NCBI RefSeq assembly: GCF_039832105.1 | Contig: NZ_JBDOHS010000001.1 | Span: 62,001 to 126,000, forward strand | Reading direction: 5' to 3' | Source: Dorea_A sp016295505 | Lineage (GTDB): Bacteria; Bacillota; Clostridia; Lachnospirales; Lachnospiraceae | DNA length: 64,000 bases | Part shown: piece after piece, positions 16,999 to 26,016 of the stretch | How the letters are laid out: every line of letters begins with the position of its first letter | Position numbering within the stretch: the first letter of the stretch is position 1 | Notes under the pieces: model-generated | Databases searched by the model: none | Seen by the model: the letters and a program-made list of their open reading frames with translations, nothing else | Told to the model about the DNA's origin: nothing | Program-made: the position numbers and the translations under genes

Positions 16999-17436
16999 TT
17001 AAGCAATACGGAACAACGGCTGTCCGTACTCAACGGCTTCTCCGTTTTCTACCAGAACCTCCGTGATCGTTCCGTCATACTCACTCTCAATCTCATTCAT
17101 CAGTTTCATTGCTTCCACAATCGCCAGAGTCTGCCCCTTCTTCACCTGGTCTCCCACACTAACAAATGGACTGGCATCCTCTGCAGGTGCCGCATAAAAT
17201 GTTCCTACCAGCGGTGATTCTACCACTTTTCCACCTGCCGTTTTCTCTTCCTTTTCCGGAATCTCCGCTTTCGGTGCCTCTGCTGCCACCGGAGTTCCCA
17301 TGACGACCTGTGTGGCCTGCACCTTTTCACCTTTTTTGGTAAGATGCAGTTTTACCCCGTTTTCTTCATACCTGAAGCCGGTCAGTTCTGAATCTGACAC
17401 CGCATTGATTAATTTGACAAGGTTTTCTAACTCCAT
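16999..17436 (-). CDS. accB: Biotin carboxyl carrier protein of acetyl-CoA carboxylase
   Basis: AccB carries the biotin that shuttles CO2 between AccC and the carboxyltransferase. The 145-residue protein has a short N-terminal helix, a Pro/Ala/Glu-rich linker (about 45-75), and a biotinyl domain with the VEAMKLMNE motif, in which Lys111 is the biotinylation site. Biotin ligase is not in this window. It follows fabF by 18 bp. Confidence 0.94.
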   Translation of the reverse strand: MELENLVKLINAVSDSELTGFRYEENGVKLHLTKKGEKVQATQVVMGTPVAAEAPKAEIPEKEEKTAGGKVVESPLVGTFYAAPAEDASPFVSVGDQVKKGQTLAIVEAMKLMNEIESEYDGTITEVLVENGEAVEYGQPLFRIA

Positions 17437-17454
17437 ACTCTGCAGATCCTTTCT

Positions 17455-18693
17455 CTATCCTTCATACTTCTTTAACAATAAAGTTGCATTATGACCGCCA
17501 AATCCCAGAGAATTGGTCAGGACACAGCGAACATCTTTCTCCACCGGCGCACCGATCGCATAGTTCAGATCACATTCTTCATCCGCAACTTCTGTTCCCA
17601 TTGTCCGATGAATATATCCGTCCTGGATACTCTTCACGCATGTGATAAATTCCACGCCGCCGGCAGCTCCGAGAAGGTGGCCGATCATAGATTTTGTCGA
17701 ATTCACTACCACATTTTTTGCAGCATCCTTAAGTGCCACTTTGATTGCTCTGGTCTCAAACAGGTCATTGTGATGCGTACCTGTCCCGTGTGCATTAATA
17801 TAATCAATCTGATCCGGTGTTACATTTCCTTCCTGCATGGCAAGTTCCATTGCTTTTGCCGCGCCGCTTCCGTCCTCTGCCGGGGAGGTGATATGATATG
17901 CATCTCCGGTTGCTCCATATCCTGCAACTTCGGCATAGATCCTGGCACCTCTTGCCTTCGCATGCTCCAGTTCTTCCAGAACAACGACGCCTGCACCCTC
18001 TCCAAGAACAAAGCCGCCGCGATCTTTATCAAATGGAATGGAAGCACGCATCGGATCCTGTGCGGTGGAGAGTGCCGTCAGACTGGTAAATCCTGCCACA
18101 CCGGTCGGGCAGATACAGCTCTCGGTACCGCCTGCGATCATAATATCCGCATCATCATACTGGATGGCTCGAAGTGCATCTCCGATACAGTTCGTTCCGG
18201 ATGCACATGCTGTTACGACATTGGTACATTTCCCGCGAAATCCAAGCTGAATCGATATATTTCCCGCAGCCATGTTGGAGATCATAAGCGGAACCATCAG
18301 AGGATTCACTCTTCCCGGTCCTCTGGAAAGAAGCTTTTCATACTCTTTTTCCACTGTCTGAAGACTTCCGATTCCGGATCCTACGATTACACCCGCACGG
18401 AACGGATCTTCTTTTTCAATCTCCAGTCCGGCATCTTCATATGCTTCCTTTGCTGCCGCTACCGCATACTGGGAAAACAGTTCCATGCGTTTTGCTGCTT
18501 TAAAGTCCATCCGTTCTTTTGCAACAAATCCTTTTACCTCAGCTGCCAGCTTTACTTTATAGTCCGTCGTGTCAAATCTGGTAATCTCTCCGATCCCTAC
18601 TTGTCCGGCTTTGATTCCTTCCCAGAACTCATCCACGGTATTACCGATCGGTGTCACTGCTCCAAGTCCTGTTACTACAACCCTTCTCTTCAT
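17455..18693 (-). CDS. fabF: 3-oxoacyl-[ACP] synthase II
   Basis: FabF condenses malonyl-ACP with acyl-ACP in chain elongation. The 412-residue product has the nucleophile in VTACASGTN, the catalytic histidines in AHGTGTHHND and GHLLGAAGG, and the start RRVVVTGLGAVTPIG. The ATG at 18693 is preferred over the TTG at 18711 because AAGGAG lies 9 bp upstream of it. It is 22 bp downstream of fabG. Confidence 0.95.
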   Translation of the reverse strand: MKRRVVVTGLGAVTPIGNTVDEFWEGIKAGQVGIGEITRFDTTDYKVKLAAEVKGFVAKERMDFKAAKRMELFSQYAVAAAKEAYEDAGLEIEKEDPFRAGVIVGSGIGSLQTVEKEYEKLLSRGPGRVNPLMVPLMISNMAAGNISIQLGFRGKCTNVVTACASGTNCIGDALRAIQYDDADIMIAGGTESCICPTGVAGFTSLTALSTAQDPMRASIPFDKDRGGFVLGEGAGVVVLEELEHAKARGARIYAEVAGYGATGDAYHITSPAEDGSGAAKAMELAMQEGNVTPDQIDYINAHGTGTHHNDLFETRAIKVALKDAAKNVVVNSTKSMIGHLLGAAGGVEFITCVKSIQDGYIHRTMGTEVADEECDLNYAIGAPVEKDVRCVLTNSLGFGGHNATLLLKKYEG

Positions 18694-18715
18694 TTTTCTG
18701 TTCTCCTTCAACTAT

Positions 18716-19456
18716 TTACATCACCATACCGCCATCTACATGCAGCACCTGTCCTGTAATGTATCCGGCATCTTCTGATGCAAGAAATGCTGCTGCCGCC
18801 GCTACCTGTTCCGGCTTCCCGAATCTTCCGAGTGGAATCTGAGAAACGGAAGCTTCTTTTACTTTGTCGGAAAGCACATCCGTCATATCGGTTTCAATAA
18901 ATCCCGGTGCAATGGCATTGACTGTAATCCCACGGGAAGCCACCTCTCTTGCAGTGGCTTTGGTCAGACCGATGATCCCCGCCTTGGAAGCCGCATAATT
19001 GACCTGCCCTGCGTTACCGGTCACTCCTACGACAGATGCCATATTGATGATACGTCCGCTTTTCTGCCGAAGCATCTGACGCACCACAAAACGAGTCGTA
19101 TTAAATGCGCCTTTCAGATTGATATCAATGACCCGATCAAAATCTTCTTCTGACATCTTCATCAGAAGCCCGTCTCTTGTGATTCCTGCATTGTTCACCA
19201 GAATGTCGATTCTTCCATATGCATCCATAACATCCTGGATCATACTCTTACATGCCTCATGATCAGACACATTGCACTGACAGATGGATGCGGTTCCACC
19301 GCCTGCTTCTATCTCCTGCTTTACTTCTTCCGCTTTTTCTTTTGATCCGTTGTAATTCACTACAACCGTTGCTCCCATTGAAGCAAGTTTTAAGGCAACC
19401 GCTTTTCCGATTCCTCTGGAAGCTCCCGTCACTACTGCAATCTTTCCTTCTAACAT
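18716..19456 (-). CDS. fabG: 3-oxoacyl-[ACP] reductase
   Basis: This NADPH-dependent short-chain dehydrogenase reduces 3-oxoacyl-ACP. The 246-residue form starting at 19456 begins MLEGKIAVVTGASRGIGKAV with the TGASRGIG nucleotide motif; NNAG, the catalytic Ser of NMASVVG and the YAASKAG Tyr-Lys pair follow. The ATG at 19456 was chosen because an AGGAG site precedes it and homologues begin here; the frame is open 28 codons further into fabD. Gene order fabD-fabG-fabF is conserved. Confidence 0.95.
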   Translation of the reverse strand: MLEGKIAVVTGASRGIGKAVALKLASMGATVVVNYNGSKEKAEEVKQEIEAGGGTASICQCNVSDHEACKSMIQDVMDAYGRIDILVNNAGITRDGLLMKMSEEDFDRVIDINLKGAFNTTRFVVRQMLRQKSGRIINMASVVGVTGNAGQVNYAASKAGIIGLTKATAREVASRGITVNAIAPGFIETDMTDVLSDKVKEASVSQIPLGRFGKPEQVAAAAAFLASEDAGYITGQVLHVDGGMVM

Positions 19457-19490
19457 ACATACTCCTTCTCCGGTCGCTGCCATACTCTCG

Positions 19491-20414
19491 CTATCTGACC
19501 AGTTCTGCCGCAACCTTTTCCACATCTTCAAGGGTCGCAATGTTATATACTTTCACATCACGATTGATTTTCTTCATAAATCCTGCCAGCGTTCTGCCCG
19601 GTCCGATCTCTACAAAGATATCAACACCGTCAGCGATCATCGCTTCCATGCTCTGCATCCAGCGTACCGGAGAACTCACCTGTTCTTCCAGAAGCGCAGC
19701 CGTCTGCGCGATATCTGTCACGGCTTTCGCGGTCACGTTCGTCACATAAGGTATCTCCAGTGCGTGAAGCTGTGTCCGGGCCAGCTCTTCTGCAAGTTCT
19801 TCGCCCGCTTTTCGAAGCATCGGTGAATGGAACGGTCCGCTGACGTTCAACATAACCGTCCGTTTTGCTCCGGCTTCTTTCAGCTTTGCTTCCGCTTCTT
19901 TTACGGCCCCGGTCTCTCCGGTGATCACAATCTGCCCCGGACAGTTATAATTGGCGATCGTCACACCATCGATCGCATCCGTGACCGCTTCAATTGCCTG
20001 TTCATCCATTGCCATAATCGCACACATGGCTCCTTCGCCTGCCGGTACGGTATTCTGCATCAGGATTCCTCTTTTTCTTACCAGGCGGATCGCATCCATA
20101 TCGCTCATTCCGCCTGCAACAGCAATCGCACAATATTCACCCAGGCTTAACCCTGCGGTGATATCTGCCTTCAGCCCCTGTTCCTGCGCCGCTCTTGTCA
20201 TCGCAAGACAGGTGGTTACCAGTGCTGCCTGTGTATATTCTGTCAGGTCAAGCTTGTCATTTGGCTCAAAACAAAGCGCTTTCATATCCAGCCCCAGTAC
20301 TTCGCCCGCTTCATCATAGATGCGTCTGGCTGTTTCATTCTTTTGATAGAAATCCGCTCCCATCCCTGCTTTCTGTGCTCCCTGACCCGGATAGATAAAT
20401 GCGATCTTACTCAT
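19491..20414 (-). CDS. fabD: Malonyl-CoA:ACP transacylase
   Basis: FabD moves malonyl groups from CoA to ACP. The 307-residue protein begins KIAFIYPGQGAQKAGMG and has the nucleophile Ser90 in GLSLGEY, where the usual motif is GHSLGEY; the residue before the serine is leucine instead of histidine. The catalytic histidine lies in SGPFHSPML. Its start overlaps the end of fabK by 8 bp, which suggests translational coupling. Confidence 0.93.
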   Translation of the reverse strand: MSKIAFIYPGQGAQKAGMGADFYQKNETARRIYDEAGEVLGLDMKALCFEPNDKLDLTEYTQAALVTTCLAMTRAAQEQGLKADITAGLSLGEYCAIAVAGGMSDMDAIRLVRKRGILMQNTVPAGEGAMCAIMAMDEQAIEAVTDAIDGVTIANYNCPGQIVITGETGAVKEAEAKLKEAGAKRTVMLNVSGPFHSPMLRKAGEELAEELARTQLHALEIPYVTNVTAKAVTDIAQTAALLEEQVSSPVRWMQSMEAMIADGVDIFVEIGPGRTLAGFMKKINRDVKVYNIATLEDVEKVAAELVR

Positions 20415-21345
20415 AAAAACCCATTCCTTTCATCAAAGCATCTGTTTCTTTTACCAGCTTTTCGATCAGCTCCTTACAGGACATTCTTTCTTTTACCATT
20501 CCGGCAATCTGTCCTGCCATGACACTTCCGTTTTTTACATCCCCGTCTACAACGGCTCTTCTTAAGCCACCAAGCGTCAACTGCTCCAGCTCTTCAAAGC
20601 TTGCACCTTTATTTTCCAGTTCCATATATTTCTTTGTCATATCATTGCGAAGGGCACGAACCGGATGTCCGGTCGTTCTTCCTGTGACACGGGAATCAAT
20701 ATCCTTCGCCCTGATGATTCTTTCTTTATAATTGTCATGTACCTGAGACTCATCCGTTACTACGAAATGCGTTCCCATCTGTACCCCTTTTGCTCCCAGC
20801 ATAAATGCTGCCGCAATTCCTCTTCCGTCTGCGATCCCTCCTGCCGCAATGACCGGAATCTTAACTGCATCTGCAACCTGCGGTACCAGTACCATCGTTG
20901 TATTCTCTCCGATGTGTCCTCCCGCTTCACAGCCTTCTGCCACCAGAGCATCTGCTCCGCAGCGTTCCATACGTTTTGCAAGGGCCACAGAAGCAACCAC
21001 AGGAATGACTTTTACTCCTGCTTCTTTCCACATCTTCATGTATTTCTCAGGATTTCCCGCACCGGTCGTAACGACTTTTACGCCTTCTTCCACGATGACT
21101 TTCGCCACCTCATCCGCATACGGGCTCATCAGCATAATATTGACTCCAAATGGTTTATCTGTCAGTTTCTTTGCTTCGCGTACCTGTTCTCTCACCCACT
21201 GGGCAGGTGCACTTGCAGCTCCGATCAGACCGAGTCCTCCTGCTTCTGATACGGCTGCTGCCAGATGATACTCTGCAACCCACGCCATGCCTCCCTGGAT
21301 GATCGGATATTCGATTCCCAATAATCTGGTTACTTCTGTCTGCAT
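20407..21345 (-). CDS. fabK: Enoyl-[ACP] reductase II (FabK)
   Basis: FabK is the FMN-dependent enoyl-ACP reductase that replaces FabI in many Firmicutes and makes them insensitive to triclosan. The 312-residue protein has YPIIQGGMAWVAE, TTGAGNPEKYM, EGCEAGGHIGE and VIAAGGIADGRG, all typical of FabK. It is placed between acpP and fabD, the same position as in streptococci. No fabI is seen in the window. Confidence 0.93.
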   Translation of the reverse strand: MQTEVTRLLGIEYPIIQGGMAWVAEYHLAAAVSEAGGLGLIGAASAPAQWVREQVREAKKLTDKPFGVNIMLMSPYADEVAKVIVEEGVKVVTTGAGNPEKYMKMWKEAGVKVIPVVASVALAKRMERCGADALVAEGCEAGGHIGENTTMVLVPQVADAVKIPVIAAGGIADGRGIAAAFMLGAKGVQMGTHFVVTDESQVHDNYKERIIRAKDIDSRVTGRTTGHPVRALRNDMTKKYMELENKGASFEELEQLTLGGLRRAVVDGDVKNGSVMAGQIAGMVKERMSCKELIEKLVKETDALMKGMGFYE

Positions 21346-21366
21346 ATCTAAAACCCCGCTTCTTTC

Positions 21367-21594
21367 TTATTCTTTGTGTGCGTTAATATATTCCACAACA
21401 TCTCCTACAGTTGCGATTTGTTCCAGATCCTCTGTCGGGATCTCAATGCCGAACTCATCTTCCAGAGCCATAGCAAGCTCAAAAAGATCCAGAGAATCTG
21501 CTCCAAGATCTTCTTTAAATGTAGCTCCCTCTGTAATTGCATCCTCATTTACTCCAAGATTTTCAGCAATCATTGTCTTAATCTGTTCTAACAT
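21367..21594 (-). CDS. acpP: Acyl carrier protein
   Basis: The 75-residue acidic protein carries growing acyl chains on a phosphopantetheine arm attached to Ser34 in the GADSLDLFEL motif. Its sequence, length and position behind fabH make the assignment secure. Confidence 0.97.
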   Translation of the reverse strand: MLEQIKTMIAENLGVNEDAITEGATFKEDLGADSLDLFELAMALEDEFGIEIPTEDLEQIATVGDVVEYINAHKE

Positions 21595-21696
21595 CTCATT
21601 TTCTCCTTTTACATTTCTTTTTCTTTATTAAAAATCTATATAAACCGGGAAAGCTTGCCGCCGTCGGTTTATCGCATCATTCTCCCATCCTGCCGG

Positions 21697-22677
21697 TTAC
21701 CATTCCAGCAAGGATGCTCCCCAGGTAAGTCCTGCTCCAAATCCCGCCAGCACAATCTTCTGTCCCCTCTTCAATAACCCTTTCCGGTTCATCTCATCTA
21801 ACAGGATCGGAATGCTCGCAGAAGATGTATTACCATACTCCTGAAGGTTCATCGGAAACTTCTCAATGGACTCTCCCAGACGTTTTGCCACGGATTCTAC
21901 AATCCTCCGGTTTGCCTGATGCAGGATATACCATGCAATCTCTTCTTTTTCTACCTGATTCTTTTCCAACAGTTCTTCTACCGCCTGCGGTACACTCTTT
22001 ACCGCAAATTTGAATACTGCCCTGCCATCCATCTGCATCAGGTAACGATCCTCCATCCATTCCTGCGGATCTACGTTCCCGGCAAGTCCGCTTTTATCAT
22101 AACGGCTGGTACAGCTAAGTGCCGCTCCCCTTGCCCCATCGGAGTGCGTTACCGGAATGTACGCCTTCTGATCACAGGCTCTTACAACAGCTGCTCCCGC
22201 CCCGTCTCCGAATAAGATGCAGGTTCCGCGATCTTCCCAGTTCGTCAGATTGGACAGACTTTCACTTCCTATGATCAACGCATTCTGATATACACCGGAA
22301 GCAAGATATGCCATCGCCGTATTATAGGCAAGTACAAATCCGGTACAGGCAGCACTGAGATCAAAACAGGTTGCATGAACCGCGCCCAGTTCTTTTTGAA
22401 CTTCACAGGCTGCACACGGGAGCACAACATTCGAAGAAATAGTCGATACAAGAATCAGATCGATCTCCTTCGCAGACATTCCCGCATTGTCCAGAGCCCT
22501 CTTCCCCGCTTCCGCCGCCATAGACACCGTCGTTTCTTCTCTGATGATATGACGTCTTACGACTCCGGTTCGCTCCTGTATCCATTCATCGCTGGTCTCT
22601 ACCAGCTTTGCAATATCATGATTGTCCATTGTGAATGACGGTGCAAAAGATCCCGTCCCACATATTTTTCCAGTCAT
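21697..22677 (-). CDS. fabH: 3-oxoacyl-[ACP] synthase III
   Basis: FabH starts fatty-acid synthesis by condensing acetyl-CoA (or a branched acyl-CoA) with malonyl-ACP. The 326-residue protein has Cys111 in AACTGF, the histidine in LHQANRRI and the asparagine in YGNTSSAS, forming the Cys-His-Asn triad. It is the first gene of the operon and sits directly behind the operator-bearing promoter. Primer preference (straight or branched) is not decided by what I can see. Confidence 0.95.
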   Translation of the reverse strand: MTGKICGTGSFAPSFTMDNHDIAKLVETSDEWIQERTGVVRRHIIREETTVSMAAEAGKRALDNAGMSAKEIDLILVSTISSNVVLPCAACEVQKELGAVHATCFDLSAACTGFVLAYNTAMAYLASGVYQNALIIGSESLSNLTNWEDRGTCILFGDGAGAAVVRACDQKAYIPVTHSDGARGAALSCTSRYDKSGLAGNVDPQEWMEDRYLMQMDGRAVFKFAVKSVPQAVEELLEKNQVEKEEIAWYILHQANRRIVESVAKRLGESIEKFPMNLQEYGNTSSASIPILLDEMNRKGLLKRGQKIVLAGFGAGLTWGASLLEW

Positions 22678-22709
22678 ATAAATACCTCTGATTTACTTTG
22701 AAAACAAAT

Positions 22710-22730
22710 TATTTTGACTTTCAAAGTATA
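22710..22730. promoter_or_regulatory. FabT-like operator covering the fabH -10
   Basis: TTTTGA and TCAAAG flank a 3-bp centre (CTT), a near-palindrome of the same type as the perfect site at 22755-22773. It covers the TATACT -10 of the fab promoter. Confidence 0.55.
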
Positions 22731-22753
22731 TACCATATTGTTTTGCATGTCAA
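22725..22753 (-). promoter_or_regulatory. Promoter of the fatty-acid operon
   Basis: On the minus strand a perfect TTGACA -35 (22753-22748) is followed 17 bp later by TATACT (22730-22725). The fabH start codon is about 48 bp downstream of the -10. Confidence 0.8.
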
Positions 22754-22754
22754 G

Positions 22755-22773
22755 TATTTTGATTATCAAAATA
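22755..22773. promoter_or_regulatory. Perfect palindrome upstream of the fabH -35 (FabT-like operator)
   Basis: TATTTTGAT and ATCAAAATA are perfect inverted repeats around one central T. The site abuts the -35. It resembles the AT-rich TTTGA-TCAAA palindromes bound by FabT. Confidence 0.65.
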
Positions 22774-22833
22774 TTATTCAAAAAAAAGAATCCTAAAACC
22801 TTTATGGGCTTATAAAAAAAATCTAACGGTCCA

Positions 22834-22920
22834 GCCCAATAAATCTGAGATTTCAGGTGAAAATAAGAAGATAATTGGGTATAAATATATAGACATTAAG
22901 AGAGCGCCCAATATTTCAGG
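22834..22920. repeat. Short repeated elements in the fabH-sdaAA spacer
   Basis: The spacer between 22774 and 22980 has no gene. It holds two copies of GCCCAAT (22834-22840, 22906-22912), each followed by ATTTCAGG (22850-22857, 22913-22920), and one ATTGGG (22874-22879) that could pair with either copy. Function is unknown. Confidence 0.4.
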
Positions 22921-22980
22921 CATTTAAGAGAAATCTTTTCGTATGAAGATAAAAAAGAGGATGTATGCAGAAAAAAATAT

Positions 22981-23016
22981 CCGGCATCAGGACTTCTTTA
23001 CCTGTCCCGATGCCGG
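22981..23016 (-). terminator. Terminator of the serine dehydratase operon
   Basis: CCGGCATC (22981-22988) pairs with GATGCCGG (23009-23016), with inner GGAC/GTCC pairing. Leftward the hairpin is followed by ATATTTTTTTC. Confidence 0.85.
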
Positions 23017-23036
23017 TTCATTTCTGACTTCAGATT

Positions 23037-23906
23037 TTACATATTCATCTGTTTTACAACTTCCTCTGCCGCCGGACTTCCTGCCACTCCGCCGATTCCG
23101 GTCTCACGCAGGGAAACATCCATCTTATCTCCGACCTCTTTCATCGCGTCAATGACCTGATCCACCGGAATCTTGCTTGTAATTCCCGCCAGTGCCATAT
23201 CGGCTGCCGCCATCGCATTCACTGCACCTCCGACATTTCTCTTTACGCACGGAACTTCCACCAGTCCCCCAACAGGATCACATACCAGCCCCATCAGATT
23301 CTTCAAAGCCATCGCACAGGCATCTCCGATCTGCTGTGTATTTCCGCCTCTGACATAACAGATCGCTCCTGCCGCCATACCGGAACCGGAGCCAATCTCC
23401 GCCTGACATCCACCGGACGCGCCGGCAAGATATGCACGATTAGCAATGATCTGTCCCAGACCTGCTGCCACATACATAGCCTCGATCATCGTTTCTTCCG
23501 GAACATCATATTCACGATAATAAGTAACCAGAACCGCAGGCAGTACACCACAGGCACCTGCCGTCGGAGCTGCAACGATACGCTTCATACAGGCATTGTT
23601 GCATCCCATTTTTAATGCATTGGCCATTACTTTCGCCATAAAATTGCCGCACAGAGGATCTCCTGTCTGCAGATACTGTTCCATCAGCCCGCCTTCTTTT
23701 CCGACCAGGCCGCTTCTGGATACTCTGTCAGGTTCATAAGCATCCAATGCATCCAGCATGGAATGCCACATATACTTCATCTTCTCCCAGGAATCCTCAA
23801 CTTTGATGCCGCGTTCATCTGCATCTTCAAGCTGTATCGCCTTCCAGAATGGAATCCTGTCTTTTTCACACCTTTCCAGTGCTTCTTCCATTGATTGATA
23901 TGACAT
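23037..23906 (-). CDS. sdaAA: L-serine ammonia-lyase, iron-sulfur-dependent, alpha subunit
   Basis: The enzyme converts L-serine to pyruvate and ammonia using a [4Fe-4S] cluster. The 289-residue alpha subunit carries conserved cysteines in GDPLCGNFMAK, MGCNNACMK and TAGACGVLPA, the expected ligand region, and the glycine-rich ASGGCQAEIGSGSGMAAGA segment. It follows sdaAB by 28 bp; the two-subunit arrangement is typical of Gram-positive bacteria. Confidence 0.95.
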   Translation of the reverse strand: MSYQSMEEALERCEKDRIPFWKAIQLEDADERGIKVEDSWEKMKYMWHSMLDALDAYEPDRVSRSGLVGKEGGLMEQYLQTGDPLCGNFMAKVMANALKMGCNNACMKRIVAAPTAGACGVLPAVLVTYYREYDVPEETMIEAMYVAAGLGQIIANRAYLAGASGGCQAEIGSGSGMAAGAICYVRGGNTQQIGDACAMALKNLMGLVCDPVGGLVEVPCVKRNVGGAVNAMAAADMALAGITSKIPVDQVIDAMKEVGDKMDVSLRETGIGGVAGSPAAEEVVKQMNM

Positions 23907-23934
23907 ACTCTTTTATATCCTCCACTATCCTATA

Positions 23935-24606
23935 TTACGTTGTCCCGTTGGGATCAAGGAATTTCACTCTTATAATTCCCGGCTTGCTTTCCAGATCTTC
24001 AATTGCCTCACGAGGTACGATCTGATCCGTTTCAACTACCATGACCGCCGTACCGCCACGCTTATCACGGAACACCTGCATTGTAGCAACATTAATCTCT
24101 GCATTGCTCAGAGCAGTCGCCACTTCTCTGATTCTTCCCGGCTCGTCCACATTGCGGATAATCAATGTACAGCTCTCACCGCTGAAATTTACATCAATCC
24201 CATCCAGTTTACATACCCGGATTCTTCCACCTCCGATGGAATATGCCTGAATCTTCATCGTCGGAACTCCTTCTGCCTCCATGATAATCTGAGCCGTATT
24301 CGGATGTGCTTCCTTGATATCCTTATTCTGGATCGTGAATTCCATTCCCTCTTCATGTGCCACTTCAAAGCTGGACGGAATCCTCATATCATCCGGGAGC
24401 ATCCCCAAAAGCCCCGCGATCAAAGCTTTATCCGTTCCATGTCCTTTCCCCGTTGCGGCAAATGAACCATGCAGATATACGGTTGCCTTCTCAGGCTGTC
24501 TTCCAAAGAGCTGTCTTGCAATCAGACCGATACGCGCTGCTCCTGCTGTGTGGGAACTGGACGGACCTACCATAACAGGTCCTAAAATGTCAAATATATT
24601 TCCCAT
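23935..24606 (-). CDS. sdaAB: L-serine ammonia-lyase, beta subunit
   Basis: The 223-residue beta subunit begins with the family motif FDILGPVMVGPSSSHTAGAARIG and ends with an ACT domain (about 145-220, with NVDEPGRIREVATALSNAEIN), which senses amino acids in related proteins. It is the first gene of the operon. The promoter at 24650-24678 lies about 45 bp upstream. Confidence 0.94.
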   Translation of the reverse strand: MGNIFDILGPVMVGPSSSHTAGAARIGLIARQLFGRQPEKATVYLHGSFAATGKGHGTDKALIAGLLGMLPDDMRIPSSFEVAHEEGMEFTIQNKDIKEAHPNTAQIIMEAEGVPTMKIQAYSIGGGRIRVCKLDGIDVNFSGESCTLIIRNVDEPGRIREVATALSNAEINVATMQVFRDKRGGTAVMVVETDQIVPREAIEDLESKPGIIRVKFLDPNGTT

Positions 24607-24649
24607 TTGTTTACCCTCTCTTTTCTTATTTTGACATATTTCTTCTTAT

Positions 24650-24678
24650 ATTATACTTGTCTTACTCACGCTTTACAA
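24650..24678 (-). promoter_or_regulatory. Promoter of sdaAB-sdaAA
   Basis: On the minus strand TTGTAA (24678-24673) and TATAAT (24655-24650) are spaced by 17 bp. Confidence 0.6.
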
Positions 24679-24746
24679 CGGAAATTTACAGCATTTCTAA
24701 AAGGGATCTTCTCCTGTATCTTTCTCAAAACTACCTTTTGGAAATA

Positions 24747-24775
24747 TTGTAAAATACATTTGAATATGCTAAGAT
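24747..24775 (+). promoter_or_regulatory. Promoter of the DUF4317 gene
   Basis: TTGTAA (24747-24752) and TAAGAT (24770-24775) are spaced by 17 bp, about 27 bp before the start codon. Confidence 0.55.
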
Positions 24776-24801
24776 TGGATACAGTCTGAAAGGAAGTGTA
24801 C

Positions 24802-25923
24802 ATGATGAACAAAAAAGAAGTACTGGAAATCCGCAAGCAGTTTACTCCGGAAAACTGTGCGATCACCCGTATCTGTGGCTGCTATGTGGATCATGAAAAA
24901 GAGAAAAAAATGGAGATGAAAAAGGCCTTTCTTTCCCTGCCGGAGGAAGAGGCTTTCAAATATTTTGACATATTTAAACACACGCTCTCCGGCACGCTCG
25001 GAAAAAATCTGATCAATATGGAATTTCCTCTGGAGCAGGAGTTAAATGGAGGAACCCAGGAATTCCTGTTAAAGCTTCGCGACAGCAAGCTGGAAGACGA
25101 TCTGCTTCTGGATGAATTCTATGATAAAGTAATCGAAAACTATGAATATGGTGAGAATTATTTTATTGTACTGATTCATGCAGTCTATGATGTTCCGGGA
25201 GTAGCCAAAGACGGCATGGAGATGTTCGATGCCTCCGAAACCGTCTACGATCATATCTTATGCAGCATCTGCCCGGTCAATCTTACAAAAGCCGGACTGA
25301 CCTACAATGCTGCTACCAATAATATAGAAGACCGCATCCGTGACTGGATTGTAGACGCTCCGGTAAAAGGCTTCCTCTTCCCTGCATTCCAGGATCGCGC
25401 CACCGACCTGCATGGCGTCCTGTATTATACAAAGAAGCCGGAAGAGCTTCAGCCCGCCTTTATCGCCAACGTTCTCGGCGCCGCCATTCCGCTGACTGCC
25501 GGTGATCAGAAGACCACCTTTCAGGCCATCATCAGCGATACTCTGGGAGAGGACTGCGATTATGAAGTTGTCCGCAACATCCACGACAATCTGAATGAAA
25601 TGCTGGAAGAATCCAAAGAAGAACCGGAACCACTGGAATTATCCAAACCCGATGTCAGAAAACTCTTATCCAGAAGTGGTGTGTCTGAAGAAAAGCTTGA
25701 ATCCTTTGACAAAGAGTATGAAGAAACCGTCGGCGAACACAAAACACTTCTTGCATCCAATATCGCCAGCGCCAGAACATTCCAGATCGAAACACCGGAT
25801 ATCGTCATAAAAGTGAATCCGGAACGCTCAGATCTGGTGGAGACCCGGGAAATCGACGGCAGACGCTGCCTGGTCATCGCCATCGACGATCATCTGGAAG
25901 TAAATGGGATCGAGGTAAAGTAA
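24802..25923 (+). CDS. DUF4317 domain-containing protein
   Basis: The roughly 373-residue protein matches the DUF4317 family found in Clostridia: the start MNKKEVLEIRKQFTPENCAI, the CGCYVD segment, the DDLLLDEFYDKVIENYEYGENYFI block and the central CPVNLTKAGLTYN motif. It has no signal peptide, membrane helix or recognised catalytic motif, so it is probably cytosolic; its function is unknown. The start is one of ATG 24802 or 24805, both at good distance from AGGAAG; a GTG at 24796 overlaps that site and is unlikely. It is a monocistronic unit with its own promoter and terminator. Confidence 0.8.
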   Translation: MMNKKEVLEIRKQFTPENCAITRICGCYVDHEKEKKMEMKKAFLSLPEEEAFKYFDIFKHTLSGTLGKNLINMEFPLEQELNGGTQEFLLKLRDSKLEDDLLLDEFYDKVIENYEYGENYFIVLIHAVYDVPGVAKDGMEMFDASETVYDHILCSICPVNLTKAGLTYNAATNNIEDRIRDWIVDAPVKGFLFPAFQDRATDLHGVLYYTKKPEELQPAFIANVLGAAIPLTAGDQKTTFQAIISDTLGEDCDYEVVRNIHDNLNEMLEESKEEPEPLELSKPDVRKLLSRSGVSEEKLESFDKEYEETVGEHKTLLASNIASARTFQIETPDIVIKVNPERSDLVETREIDGRRCLVIAIDDHLEVNGIEVK

Positions 25924-25943
25924 GGATTCCTTGGCTCTCTACT

Positions 25944-25981
25944 GGCATCGAGATTCTGGAAATTCCTGATATCTCGATGCC
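25944..25981 (+). terminator. Terminator of the DUF4317 gene
   Basis: GGCATCGAGAT (25944-25954) pairs perfectly with ATCTCGATGCC (25971-25981), followed by ATTTTGTG. The stem contains the same CTCGATGC word that recurs in the spacer behind it. Confidence 0.65.
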
Positions 25982-26016
25982 ATTTTGTGTCAGGGCAGGT
26001 CCTTCATCCTTTGACA

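Noticed and set aside
17491..18759. 422-codon plus-strand open frame opposite fabF
   Set aside because: The translation is rich in Cys, His and Ser with no family features, and the opposite strand encodes an unmistakable FabF with all catalytic motifs.
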